Positions 43,559-57,598 of a stretch of DNA of 64,000 bases are shown one piece after another; positions within the stretch are counted from its first letter, which is position 1; the number at the start of each line of letters is the position of its first letter. A model generated the notes under the pieces. That model saw only the letters and a program-made list of their open reading frames with translations. It did no database searches and was not told where the DNA came from. This DNA is from Aquilaria yunnanensis (Eukaryota > Streptophyta > Magnoliopsida > Malvales > Thymelaeaceae). The position numbers and the translations under genes are program-made. The stretch is from contig CM077596.1 in assembly GCA_039654915.1 (NCBI GenBank), positions 1,984,001 through 2,048,000 of the forward strand. Direction: 5' to 3'.

Positions 43559-45052
43559 ATTAGTGTAACACCCCTATATCCCACATGGGTGAATTGTGGG
43601 AAGCCTTATGTGGATATATAGACTCCAATTCCAGAACATAAGCACCTAGCGCTTATCTTTTTCCAAAGGATAGCCCATGTGGTGTGGGCAGGTGTTCCGT
43701 TCACCGGTTCTGGACTTGGGTCGTTATAGATGGTATCAGAGCCAGGTTTGGTTCAAAGTATTTGGTTGTGTCCGCTGGTATTGGACGGGGAAACTTCCTT
43801 ATACTTAGAGTCCATTCCTAAGTACCTAGTGCTTATACTTGGCCAGGGGCTAAGTAGTCTGATTAGAGATGTTACTTGGTCCAGGGAACCAAGTAATCCG
43901 ATTGACCCCAACGTGGACGTTGGGTACACAAGGGGGGGAGTTTGTAACACCCCCATATCCCACATGGGTGAATTGTGGGAAGCCTTATGTGGATATATAA
44001 GCTCCAATTCCATAACATAAACACCTAGCGCTTATCCTTTTCATAAAGGATAGCCCATGTGGTGTGGGCAGGTGTCTGCTGACTGGTTCTGGATTTGAGT
44101 CGTTACAGATGGTATCAGAGTCGACCCGGGACCATGATGGTGTGGCATAGTAGGTATGCACATGCATCGTCTACTGGGACTGATCCTGGATTCGAGAGTC
44201 TACTTGACCAGGGGCTAAGTAGTCCGATTAGAGAGGTTACTTGGTCTGGGGAACCAAGTAATCCAATTGACCCCAACGGGGACATTGGGTACATAAGCAG
44301 GGGAGTTTGTAACACCCCTATATCCTACATGGGTGAATTGTGGCAAGCCTTATGTAGATATATAGGCTCCAATTCCAGAACATAAGCACCTAGCGCTTAT
44401 CCTTTTCCAAAGGATAGCCCATGTGGTGTGGGCAGGTGTTCCGTTGACCGGTTCTGGACTTGGGTCGTTACAGATGGTATCAGAGCTAGGTTTGGTTCAA
44501 AGTATGTGGTTGTGTCCACTGGTATGGGACGGGGGAACTTCCTTATACTGAAAGTCCATTCCTAAGTACCTAGCACTTATCTTTTTCCAAAAGATAACCC
44601 ATGTGGTGTGGGCAGGTGTTCCGTTGACTAGTTCTGGACTTGGGTTGTTACAGATGGTATCAGAGCCAACCCGGGACCACGATGGTGTGGCATAGTGGGT
44701 ATGCACATGCATCGTCTACCGAGACTGATCCTGGATTTGAGAGGCTCCTTGGCCAGGGGCTAAGTAGTCCGATTAGATATGTTACTTGGTCTGGGGAACC
44801 AAGTAATCCGATTGACCACAACGTGGACGTTGGGTACATAAGGGGGGAGTTTGTAACACCCCCATATCCTACATGGGTGAATTGTAACGACTCAAATCCA
44901 GAACCGATCAATGGATACCTGCCCACACCACATGGGCTACACTTTATGAAAAGGATAAGCGCTAGGTGTTTATGTTCTAGAATTGGAGCTTATATATCCA
45001 CATAAGGTTTCCTACAATTCACCCATGTGGGATATAAGGGTGTTACAATTAG
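43559..45052. mobile_element. tandem TRIM retroelement array
   Basis: Complete LTRs of 165 bp each lie at 43564-43728, 43943-44107 and 44308-44472. A partial LTR lies at about 44562-44652, a 31-bp start at 44852-44882, and an inverted LTR at 44883-45047. LTRs run TGTAACACCCC to GTCGTTACA. Each is followed by GA and the initiator tRNA-Met primer site TGGTATCAGAGC, and each internal region (about 200 bp) ends in a G-rich polypurine tract (AAGGGGGGGAG) before the next LTR. No coding capacity is seen. The array is bounded by the 5-bp duplication ATTAG (43559-43563, 45048-45052). Confidence 0.9.
43731..43742 (+). other. tRNA-Met primer-binding site of the first TRIM unit
   Basis: TGGTATCAGAGC, two bases after the first LTR, is complementary to the 3' end of plant initiator tRNA-Met. 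It is repeated after each following complete LTR. Confidence 0.9.
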
Positions 45053-45149
45053 TCAATAATTATACTTTTTTAGGTCTAAAAAGAAATGATTTATTGGTTT
45101 GAATATATTTAACAATATATATGATTTTTGCGTTTAATAAAATAAATAT

Positions 45150-48100
45150 CATTGACAACTTAATTTGATACTACAAAACCCATAACTTAATACCACTAGA
45201 CCCTTAAACTGGTACCATTGAACTTTACTTTGGTACCAATATAACCTTAAATTGGTACCAGTAGAACCTTAAGTTGATATCAGTATAACCATAATTTAGT
45301 ACCGCCAAAACCTTAAACTGGTACCATTTTACCTTAAATTGGTACCAGTACAACCTTAACTTGGTACTATTAGAACCCTAACTTGGTACCACAATAACCT
45401 TAACTTGGTATCACAAAACCTTAATTTGGTACCGTTATAACCTTAACTTGGGACCATTGAAACCTTAATTTGATATCATAAAAACCATAACTAGGTACCA
45501 CTAGAACCTTAAATTGGTACTATTAAACCTTACTGTGGTACCAATATGACCTTAAGTTGGTACCAGTAGAACCTTAAGTTGGTATCAGCATAACCATAAT
45601 TTGGTACCACTAGAACCTTAAACTGATACCACTGAATCTTAAATTGGTAACAATATAACCTTAACTTGGTACCACAATAATCTTAAATTGGTATCACAAA
45701 ACTTTAATTTTGTACCGTTATAACCTTAACTTGGGACTATTGAAACCTTAATTTGATACCACAAAAATTATAACTAGGTACCACTAGAACCTTAAACTGG
45801 TACCATTAAACCTTAGTTTGGTACCAAAATGACCTTAAGTTGGTACCAGTAGAACCTTAAGTTAGTATCAGCATAACCATAATTTGGTACCACTAGAAAC
45901 TTAAACTGGTACCATTAAATCTTAAATTGGTACCAGTATAACCTTAACTTGGTACCACAATAACCTTCAATTGGTATCACAAAACCTTAATTTGATACCA
46001 CAAAAACCATAACTAGGTACCACTATAACCTTAAATTGGTACCATTAAACCTTACTTTGGTACCAATATGACCTTAAGTTGGTACCAGTAGAACCTTAAG
46101 TTGGTATCAGCATAACTATAATGTGGTACCACTAGAACCTTAAACCGGTACCACTTTACCTTAAATTGGTACCAGTATAACCTTAACTTTGTACCATTAG
46201 AACCTTAACCTGGTACCATAACAACATTAACTTGGTATCACAAAACCTTAATTTGGTACCGTTATAACCTTAACTAGGTACCATTGCAACCTTAATTTGA
46301 TACCAAAAAAACCATAACTAGGTACCACTAGAACTTTAAACTGGTACCATTGAACTTTACTTTGGTACCAATATGACCTTAAGTTGGTACCAGTAGAACC
46401 TTAAGTTAGTATCAGCATAACCATAATTTGGTATCAGTATAACCATAATTTGGTACCACTAGAACCTTAAACTGGTACCACTGAATCTTAAATTGGTACC
46501 AGTATAACCCTAACTTGGTACCACAATAACTTTAAATTGGTATCACGAAACCTTAATTCGGTACCATTATAACCTTAACTTGGGACCATTGAAACCTTAA
46601 TTTGATACTACAAAAACCATAACTAGGTACCATAAGAACCTCAAACTGGTACCATGAAACTTTACTTTAGTACCAATTTGACCTTAAGTTGGTACCAGTA
46701 GAACCTTAAGTTGGTATTAGCATAACCATCATTTGGTACCACTAGAATCTTAAACTGGTACCACTTTACCTTAAATTGGTACCAGTATAACCTTAACTTG
46801 GTACCATTAGAACCCTAACCTGGTACCATATTGACTTTAACTTGGTATCACAAAACCTTAATTTGGTACCGTTATAACCTTAACTAAGGACCATTCAAAC
46901 CTTAATTTGATACCACAAAAACCATAACTAGGTACTACTAGAACCTTAAACTGGTACCATTAAACCTTACTTTGGTACCAATATGACCTTAAGTTGGTAC
47001 CAGTAGAACCTTAAGTTGGTATCAGCATAACCATAATTTGGTACCACTAGAACCTTAAATCGGTACCACTTTACCTTAAATTGGTACCAGTATAACCTTA
47101 ACTTTGTACCATTAAAACCCTAACCTAGTACCATAACAACCTTAACTTGGTATCACAAAACCTTAATTTGGTACCGTTATAACCTTAACTAGGTACCATT
47201 GCAACCTTAATTTCATACCAAAAAAACCATAACTAGGTACAACTAGAACCTTAAACTGGTACCATTGAACTTTACTTTGGTACCAATATGACCTTAAGTT
47301 GGTATCAGCATAACCATAATTTGGTACCACTAGAATCTTAAACTGGTACCACTAAACCTTAAATTGGTACCAGTATAACCCTAACTTAGTACCACAATAA
47401 CTTTAAATTGGTATCACAAAACCTTAATTCGATACCGTTATAACCTTAACTTGGGACCATTGAAACCATAATTTGATACTACAAAAACCATAACTAGGTA
47501 CCACAAGAACCTTAAACTGGTACTATGAAACTTTACTTTGGTACCAATTTGACCTTAAGTTAGTACCAGTAGAACCTTAAGTTGGTATCAGCATAACCAT
47601 AATTTGGTACCACTAGAACCTTAAACTGGTACCACTTTACCTTAAATTGGTACCAGTATAACCTTAACTTGGTACCATTAGAACCCTAACTTGGTACCAT
47701 ATTGACCTTGACTTGGTATCACAAAACCTTAATTTGGTACCGTTATAACCTTAACTAGGGACCATTGAAACCTTAATTTGATACCACAAAAACCATAACT
47801 AGGTACTACTAGAACCTTAAACTGGTACCATTAAACCTTACTTTGGTACCAATATGACCTTAAGTTGGTACCAGTAGAACCTTAAGTTGGTACCAGTAGA
47901 ACCTTAAGTTGGTATCAGCATAACCATAATTTGGTACCACTAGAACCTTAAACTGGTACCACTGAATCTTAAATTGGTACCATTATAACCTTAACTTGGT
48001 ATCACAATAACCTTAAATTGGTATCACAAAACCTTAATTTGGTACCGTTATAACCTTAACTTGGGACCATTGAAACCTTAATTTGATACTACAAAAACTA

Positions 48101-49445
48101 TAACTGGGTACCACTAGAACCTTAAACTGGTACCATTAAACCTTACTTTGGTACCAATATGACCTTAAGTTGGTACCAGTAGAACCTTAAGTTGGTATCA
48201 GCATAACCATAATTTGGTACCACTAGAACCTTAAACCGGTACCACTTTACCTTAAATTGGTACTAGTATAACCTTAACTTGGTATCATTAAAACCTTAAC
48301 TTGGTATCACAATAACCTTAACTTTGTATCACAAAACCTTAATTTGGTACAGTTATAACCTTAACTAGGGATCATTGAAACCTTAATTTGATACCACAAA
48401 AACCATAACTAGGTACCACCAGAACCTTAAACTGGTACTGTTGAACCTTACTTTGGTACCAATATGACCTTAAGTTGGTACCAGTAGAACCTTAAGTTGG
48501 TATCAGCGTAACCATAATTTGGTACCACTAGAACCTTAAACTAGTACCACTAAATCTTAAATTGGTGCCATTATAACCTTAACTTGGTACCACAATAACC
48601 TTAAATTGGTGTCACAAAACCTTAATTTGGTACCGTTATAACCTTAACTTGGGACCATTGAAACCTTAATTTGATACCACAAAAACCATAACTAGGTACC
48701 ATTAGAACCTTAAACTGGTACCATTAAACCTTACTTTGGTAGCAATATGACCTTAAGTTGGTACTAGTAGAACCTTAAGTTGGTATCAGCATAACCATTA
48801 TTTGGTACCACTAGAATCTTAAACTGGTACCACTTTATCTTAAATTGGTACCAGTACAACCTTAACTTGGTACCATTAGAACCCTAACTTGGTGCCACAA
48901 TAACCTTAACTTGGTATCACAAAGCCTTAATTTAGTACCCTTATAACCTTAACTAGGGATCATTGAAACCTTAGTTTGATACCACAAAAACCATAACTAC
49001 GTACCACTAGAACCTTAAACTAGTGCCATTGAACATTACTTTGGTACCAATATGACCTTAAGTTGGTACTAGTAGAACCTTAAGTTCGTATCAGCATAAT
49101 CATAATTTGGTACCACTAGAACCTTAAACTGGTACCACTGAATGTTGAATTGGAACCAGTATAACCTTAACTTGGTACCACAATAACCTTAAATTGGTAT
49201 CACAAAATTTTAATTTGGTACCGTTATAACCTTAACTTGGGACCATTGAAACCTTAATTTGATACGACAAAAACCATAACTAGGTACCATTAGAACCTTA
49301 AATTGGTACCATTAAACCTTACTTTAGTATCAATTTGAGCTTAACTTGGTACCAGTAGAACCTTAAGTTGGTATCAGCGTACCCATAATTTGGTACCACT
49401 ATAACCTTAAACTGGTACCACTTAACCTTAATTTGGTTCCAATAT
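45150..49445 (+). repeat. 22-bp GGTACC satellite with 305/283-bp higher-order repeat
   Basis: About 195 monomers of 21-22 bp follow GGTACCANTANAACCTTAAN with T-rich ends. Variant monomers recur in fixed order. The marker AAAACCATAACTAGGTACCA returns at about 45482, 46003, 46307, 46613, 46917, 47223, 47485, 47788, 48398, 48679 and 49270, with close variants at 45772, 48093 and 48987. Spacings are mostly 303-308 (14 monomers) or about 282 (13 monomers), rarely 262 or 231. The 13-mer lacks the GGTACCATTAGAACCCTAAC monomer. No gene is present. Confidence 0.92.
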
Positions 49446-49870
49446 AACCTTATTATTATATTAGTATTTGATATTATGAATACAGATTTTAAATGCCATA
49501 AATATTTTTAAAAAAGCATAAAAACCAACAAAACGACAATTTCTTAAAAAAAGTGATTAAATGTTAAAAAAAGCTATTACATGTTTAAAAAATCTATTAA
49601 ATATACAAAAAAATGATAACTTATAAAAAAAAGTGATAAATGTTAAAAAGAAAGGGTAACGCTAATAAAAATAAAAAAAGTGATAAATAATTCTGTAGTG
49701 CAATAAATAATTTTAAAAAAATGAGTAAATTAAAAAATAAGTGAAACATAGATACAAAAAGTGATTTTTTTTAAAAAAAAGTGATTAAATATACCGAAAA
49801 GTTATTAAAACTAGAAAAAGTGAAATTTTTTTTAAGAATAGTCATTAAATATTAAAAAAATGGTTAAAGT
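49446..49870. repeat. A-rich satellite module 3
   Basis: Begins with the junction phrase TTAGTATTTGATATTATGAA, also seen before module 2, then AAAAAGTGATAAATG-type repeats. Confidence 0.85.
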
Positions 49871-50200
49871 GGTACAGAAATTATTACGTATAATTATATT
49901 TTTCAATAAATATATATTTATATTTAATACCCATAATACCTAAAAATAAATAAATATTTTATCTTTACTTTACCCATTTTAATAATTTCCCCTTCTTTTT
50001 CCTTTGTTCCCGCCTATCGCTTCTCCCTTGCAACCTGTTACCAGATCAATACGATGCATTTCACTCTACTGGTCTAATGGTCTTTTTACTACTAATTTCT
50101 AACTTAGGTCCTTAACTGAAACATTCTAAAAAGTTTAAGGAATTCTGAAAAACGGGGGGTATCGATACTGACCGGGTATTTTAGAATCTTCCCAAAACAA
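49871..50200. other. AT-rich transition, no gene seen
   Basis: Non-repetitive AT-rich sequence lies between the satellite block and the duplicated BAHD 3' flank. Nothing further is recognised. Confidence 0.4.
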
Positions 50201-50763
50201 TCCACTTGCCATCCAACAAAAAGAGGTGGAAATATATATATTGGCATCCAGCAAACACTCGTTGCACACAGTTCTAACTTCCAGTATGAATTCTTGGGTA
50301 GAATTGAACATTTATTGGCAAAGCGAGAAAGGAGCAAATTTTGAGTAGCCTTTAACCACAAAAAATATTCCTCCCAAGAAATCAACACCTGAGTGGTAGT
50401 GTATTGCGATTTTTCTATTCTCCATTTTTAAATAAAATGAATTATCAAAGACTTGCGCCAAAATCCAAGCAAGCATGTCAATAATCTCCAGAAATTGCAA
50501 CCTGATCTTAGTATTGTGCTGTCTGAATTACTAGGCTACTAACAGAAACCTTGAAATTACGAAGCCAAATATCCCTATTATTTTGTGGCCCAATTTGAAC
50601 ACTGTTTTTTTATGGCCAAAAGTAAATTAGTAGGATTCTTTCGGACAGGTGAAACCTTATATTGATAATATTGGTAAGGGTACCCCAACTTCATGAAGTC
50701 AAGCTTGTTTAAATCCAACCAATAACTAATACATGGATTTCAATTTAATTATCTTCTCCCACT
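50201..50763 (-). repeat. duplicated 3' flank of BAHD copy 3 (inverted)
   Basis: Reverse complement of 50215-50530 matches 37865-38217 downstream of BAHD copy 2. About 180 bases next to the gene (50580-50763) have no clear counterpart there. Confidence 0.85.
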
Positions 50764-52150
50764 TTACTGGGTACCCCTAAGAACACGAGCAAAAAGAGAA
50801 GCAAAAGTCTCCAGTTCATGCAGCTTTAAAGCCAAGCTGACCTCAACTCTGCCATTCTCATTGCGTCTCCCCTTCAATGAAATAGCCCCATCTCTATCTA
50901 TATGGACAACATCAATCTCCACTGGTCTTCCCCACCTGAAATCCAACCAGTATAAATCGAACTGGGGTGACCCAGCTACCGCTACTATGTGTACCGCTCC
51001 CTGTTGGTGTTGTACAGAAGAACTCTGGCAAACTCAAACTGAACAATTTAATCACCCCTTGCTTATCAGCAGCCCCTTCATTCATGCATTGAACCAGGTT
51101 GCTCATTTTTCGTGCTGGAAGCCAATGATCTTCTCATCCATGAAATCGCTTGTCTTGTCGATGCATCCGATCCACGCCAACCCACATAGTTGCCGACATA
51201 GTCTCTGGGCGTCTGAAGATCCAGAAGGGCCCTAAAGTCGGCAACGTACCCCAAAGACACGACGCTTTTCGGGCCACTCTCTTGCTTACATCTGTTCCAA
51301 CAACTCCCTACACATGTTAGAAGAACCATGCAAGTTGACAATTGCAGTGACTCCTCTGTTTTGAGTTCGGTCTGCAGTTTTCCCCTTAGAGCTGCTATAT
51401 ATATTCATCTGGGAGAGAGAAAAAAATTTGCTTGGACAACATCTGAAGGAACCGTCTCGAGCTGGTGCAAGATCTTTAAGCTTCTTCAGTCCAAACCTGA
51501 GCCTGCCAACTCGAGCCACTGGTTCAGGCGTAACAAGTCGAGCCTTGTTGGATCTTTTATGAGACTCCTTTTGAAACATGGGGTTAGCTCTTCAGGTAAT
51601 GAATAGGAATTTTCTTTTAAATGGTAACCTGTTTTGCTACAAATATAAGCCCATGATTTGAGGAACAGAGTGAGTGAGCTACCATCAACAGCGACATGAT
51701 GAGTCGTTAAGCTGACAGAAAGCCTTGGTTGGGAAACGGAGTGAGTTGCAGGGATAGTAATTCGGCTTTATCATGGGGCGAGTTCAGATGTGGAACTAGA
51801 GGGTGTAGGTCCACAGCTGCTTTGGCTTCAACCGGAGGAGAAAGCGTCGAATAAAGAAATTTGCATATGACTCAGCGACAGTTAAAGGACGCCGTCGTTT
51901 GTGGCATTGAGGACGATGGGGGCATAGTGCAGGACGTGCGGGCGAGAGACTGGTTTAGCCTAGGTATGATGATTGAGTTGAAGAAGGAAGGGGTTGAATC
52001 GGTGAGCGGGCAAAACAACACAAGCTCCGCTGGAGAGAACTTGAAGCTGAATGTGTGGAAGAGGGTATGTGGCAGGGAGCAATGGGAGGCCGACTTGGGT
52101 GAGTCCGTTAATGGTCTCACTCCAGTTGGATTGTTGGAGACACAACATAG
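50764..52150 (-). pseudogene. BAHD acyltransferase copy 3 (decayed)
   Basis: Read leftwards: N-terminal part near 52120-52000 (TLFHTFSFKFSPAELVLF, STPSFFNSIIIPRLNQSL), a degraded middle with THHVAVDG still present near 51690, then frames broken at several places. DFRWGRP near 50935 replaces the invariant DFGWG (Gly to Arg). It ends LFARVLRGTQ before the stop adjoining 50764. At least four frameshifts are needed to follow the protein. The orientation is opposite to copies 1 and 2. Confidence 0.85.
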
Positions 52151-52970
52151 ACTAAAGAGATGAATACAGCCTCATCTGAATGCAGCTTGAACTTTGGCTT
52201 TTGCGAAGAGATAATTTTATTCTTGCCAATTGCTTTAGCCTTGAAAAAATAGTCATCCTTGTCCTTCCAATTAGCCCAAACAAAAATGAGGCTTCTATAA
52301 AGAAAAAAAAAAAGAAAAGTTAATCAAAATCTTGTTAAGCCACATGTGTTTCTTTTGATTGGTTTTCACATGGATAGGGAAGCTCCATAGCCTTTTCCAA
52401 TCGCAAGCTTTTCTTTGGTTTCTTCTTCATATGAAGACAGAAGCTCTAATTAATTTTTTATTTAAAAAATTTTTATTGGATTTTGTTTCCAACAAATTCT
52501 TAATTTGGATGATGACAAGTGTAATGTTGAGTGTGATTAATTTTATTTGAATGGATCAAAATGGATTTGTTAAAGCTGTGTTAAGCAAGTTTTAGTTTCA
52601 ATTATTTCGAGTATTATTTTAAAAGAAATGGTGTAAGATTGTTGGGAAATCTTGTTTTTGAAGAGAGGTTAATAAGCCTTTAAAATATGTTCTTGTTTGG
52701 ATCAAGTTTAATTTCTAAATGACAAGCTCTTTTATGAAATTTTAAGTTTAATCTATCAAAAAAATGGTTTAACATGATTTTTTGTAACTTAAGTCTACCC
52801 AATTCCCAATTTTTTTTAATCAATTAAGTGCTTTTAATATGAAGTCTCAAGCTACTGTGAAATTTGTGATATTTATTACCACGTTAAACTATGAATTTAA
52901 TCCATTTACCGAGAGTTTGAAAAGTTCTGCATAATTCTCTCTATTGATGCATTTTGAGCTTAGGATTTAG
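52151..52970. other. AT-rich intergenic DNA, no gene seen
   Basis: No coding sequence or repeat structure is recognised between BAHD copy 3 and the CACTA element. Confidence 0.45.
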
Positions 52971-52973
52971 ATT

Positions 52974-53290
52974 CACTACTAAAAATTACCTAATTACCAA
53001 CTGCTTAATTGTCCGGCCTAACCGGTGGTAAATACCAACGTGTAGGACCGTTGGTATATTATTTCCAAGGTGCACGCGTTGGTAGATAATGAGAACTGGG
53101 CTAGCTTTTTTTCCAACTGCGTAGCCGTTGATAAAATTTCCAACGTGCACGTGTTAATAGTTTTATGTCTGGATATGGGCCTGGTTTTGTGGGCTTTATT
53201 ACCAACGGCTTAGCCGTTGGTAATTATTTAATGAAACACTGCGTTTCATTTGTTTTTTTACCAACGCCTGGGCCGTTGGTAATTGAAATT
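52974..53290. repeat. left subterminal repeat region of the CACTA element
   Basis: Many copies of TACCAACG, CCGTTGGTA and GTGCACGCGTTGG occur in both orientations. In En/Spm such subterminal motifs are bound by the TNPA protein, so the same role is inferred here. Confidence 0.85.
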
Positions 53291-54119
53291 TAAAAAGTTC
53301 ATCTTCTTCCTCCAGACGAAGCAATCGCATCATTTCCGTCTTCGTCCTCCATCTGCTCTCTGCCGCCGCGTTTATCGCCATTGCCGACGTCGAACGTCGG
53401 TGACCGCCGTTTGATGCGTTTTTCTCCCCATTTCATGGATCTGGTGCCAGTTTAGCAGGTAAATGTCTATATTTACATTTTTGTTTCATTTTCATAAATT
53501 TCTTCTATTTTCCTTGATATTAAGTTGTTTAGCTCGATTTTTTTAGTTCCTCTCTTCATCTGTGAGCTTGAAGAGTTACCCATTGTTATTCCTCTCCTTT
53601 GGAAGTGGTTGGAGGTAATTTTCATTTTTCTTTTTTGCTCCGAAATTCCCAGTCCAAAAATGCTAATTAAAACGGGATTTTTGAACACAAATTGTTTTCA
53701 ATTATTTATATTGATAATAAAATTTATGTGTTGTGACTATGGTTCGAACATAGTTGTTGGTATTTGTCAATTAATTTCTGTTAATTATTTGTTATTTGTA
53801 GATATTTTTAGTGATGGAAAAGGTGAATATGCAATTTCTTTGTGGTATTTAATTATGTTAAAGGTGGATATTTTTAGTTTATGATATAGATTATTGTATG
53901 GAATGATTATTTGTATATTTTGATGGTAATTGGTTTAGTTATGGTTTAGTTGGAGTGATTTAGTGTAAATGGTTATATTATGTCATGGTGTAATAATAAT
54001 AATAATAATAAGATGTACCAATAATATAAAAATAATAATAGTAATAATAATAATTAATTAATATGTGTACGTAGTAGTAGTAGTAACTTATAAAATAATA
54101 GTAATGAACCTAAGTAATA
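53291..54119. other. CACTA 5' non-coding region
   Basis: 53300-53460 is GC-richer and may be an untranslated leader exon (a possible donor, CAGGTAAATG, lies near 53457). The rest is AT-rich, with AAT microsatellite stretches from 53990. No frame of interest is present. Confidence 0.45.
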
Positions 54120-54855
54120 CTCCCTCCGTCCCTAATATTTTGCTCCATTTGAGTTCGCACGGAGATTAAGAAACTTTAACTCTTTTGTTTTTTGTCTCGA
54201 TTTACCCTTCCCCTGCTCCCTGCTCCCTGCCCCATGCCCTCTCTGCTTCCGTGCTCGCTGCCCTTCCCGCCCCCTGCTCGCCGACGCTGAAGCTGCCTCA
54301 ATCACGAACGGAACCGCCTATCTCGATTCGCATCCGACCATCCTTGATTTGGGTCCGTTCGTCCGTCTATCCTCAATTCACTTCGCTTCGGCCTTCATTC
54401 GCGTCGCTTCTCTTCCTCTAGCCCCGATTCACGTCGCCTTTCCTCTTCTAGCGCTGATTTGGATCGCCTCTCATGCTCAGACCTTGATTCACGCAGCCTC
54501 TCTGCCTCTAGCCCAATTCGCGTTGCATCTCTGCCTCAAACCTCAATTCACATTACCTATCTGCCTCCACCCTCGATTCGCATTGCTTCTCCTCCTCGCC
54601 CTGTCATCTCCTCGTAATCCATCTCTTCAAATGGCGTCCTCGTTCGCATCGACCGGGGTGGAACCTTGCCGGAGGGAGGTTGAAATGGAGAGAGAGTGTG
54701 TGTGAGGGGGGTCTGGGAAGGCGAGAGAGAGAGAGAGAGTTAAAATGGGTATAATAGTAAATGAGATGTAAAAAGGTTACTAAAAAAGGAAATGGTGCAA
54801 AGTTTTGGGACTACCCAAAAAGGAAAATGGAGCAAAATATATGGGACGGAGGGAG
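54120..54855. mobile_element. Stowaway/mariner-like element with GC-rich cargo
   Basis: Ends are CTCCCTCCGTCCCTAATATT on the left and, as reverse complement on the right, CTCCCTCCGTCCCATATATT, continuing as TTTGCTCCATTT on both. TA dinucleotides flank both ends (54118-54119 and 54856-54857). No transposase is present. The 500-bp centre is GC-rich and non-repetitive relative to the host element, apart from an internal 30-bp minisatellite. Confidence 0.88.
54374..54600. repeat. 30-bp minisatellite inside the mariner-like element
   Basis: Seven to eight imperfect units of about 30 bp follow GATTCRCRTYGCYTCTCTGC plus CTCTAGC. Because 30 is divisible by three the array keeps an open frame (54349-54705), which is therefore not evidence of a gene. 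Confidence 0.75.
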
Positions 54856-54949
54856 TAATAATTAAGTATGATATGTTCAATGTTATAACGTTAATACTAA
54901 GAACAATAAGAATGTGAATAATAATAATGTAATAATACACTTAATAATA

Positions 54950-57500
<2,551 letters not shown>

Positions 57501-57598
57501 TATGTGGGAAGGGTACGCCTGATTATTAATAGTTTCGTGATTGCATTCTTTGATCACTATAAATGTCTTTTATACGATTAGGAACAGAATTAGTTGTA

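Noticed and set aside
43731..43742. Possible tRNA-Met gene
   Set aside because: Only the 12-base complement of the tRNA 3' end is present; it is a primer-binding site, not a tRNA gene.
43730..45005. Series of similar 60-121-codon frames on both strands
   Set aside because: Artefacts of the repeated TRIM internal regions and LTRs, which are non-coding.
45150..49445. Regularly spaced repeats that might suggest a CRISPR-like array
   Set aside because: Repeats are contiguous, with no unique spacers, in plant nuclear DNA; it is a satellite.
54349..54705. 118-codon frame in the mariner-like element
   Set aside because: Kept open by a 30-bp repeat; no domain. A captured gene fragment remains possible and is listed as a finding.
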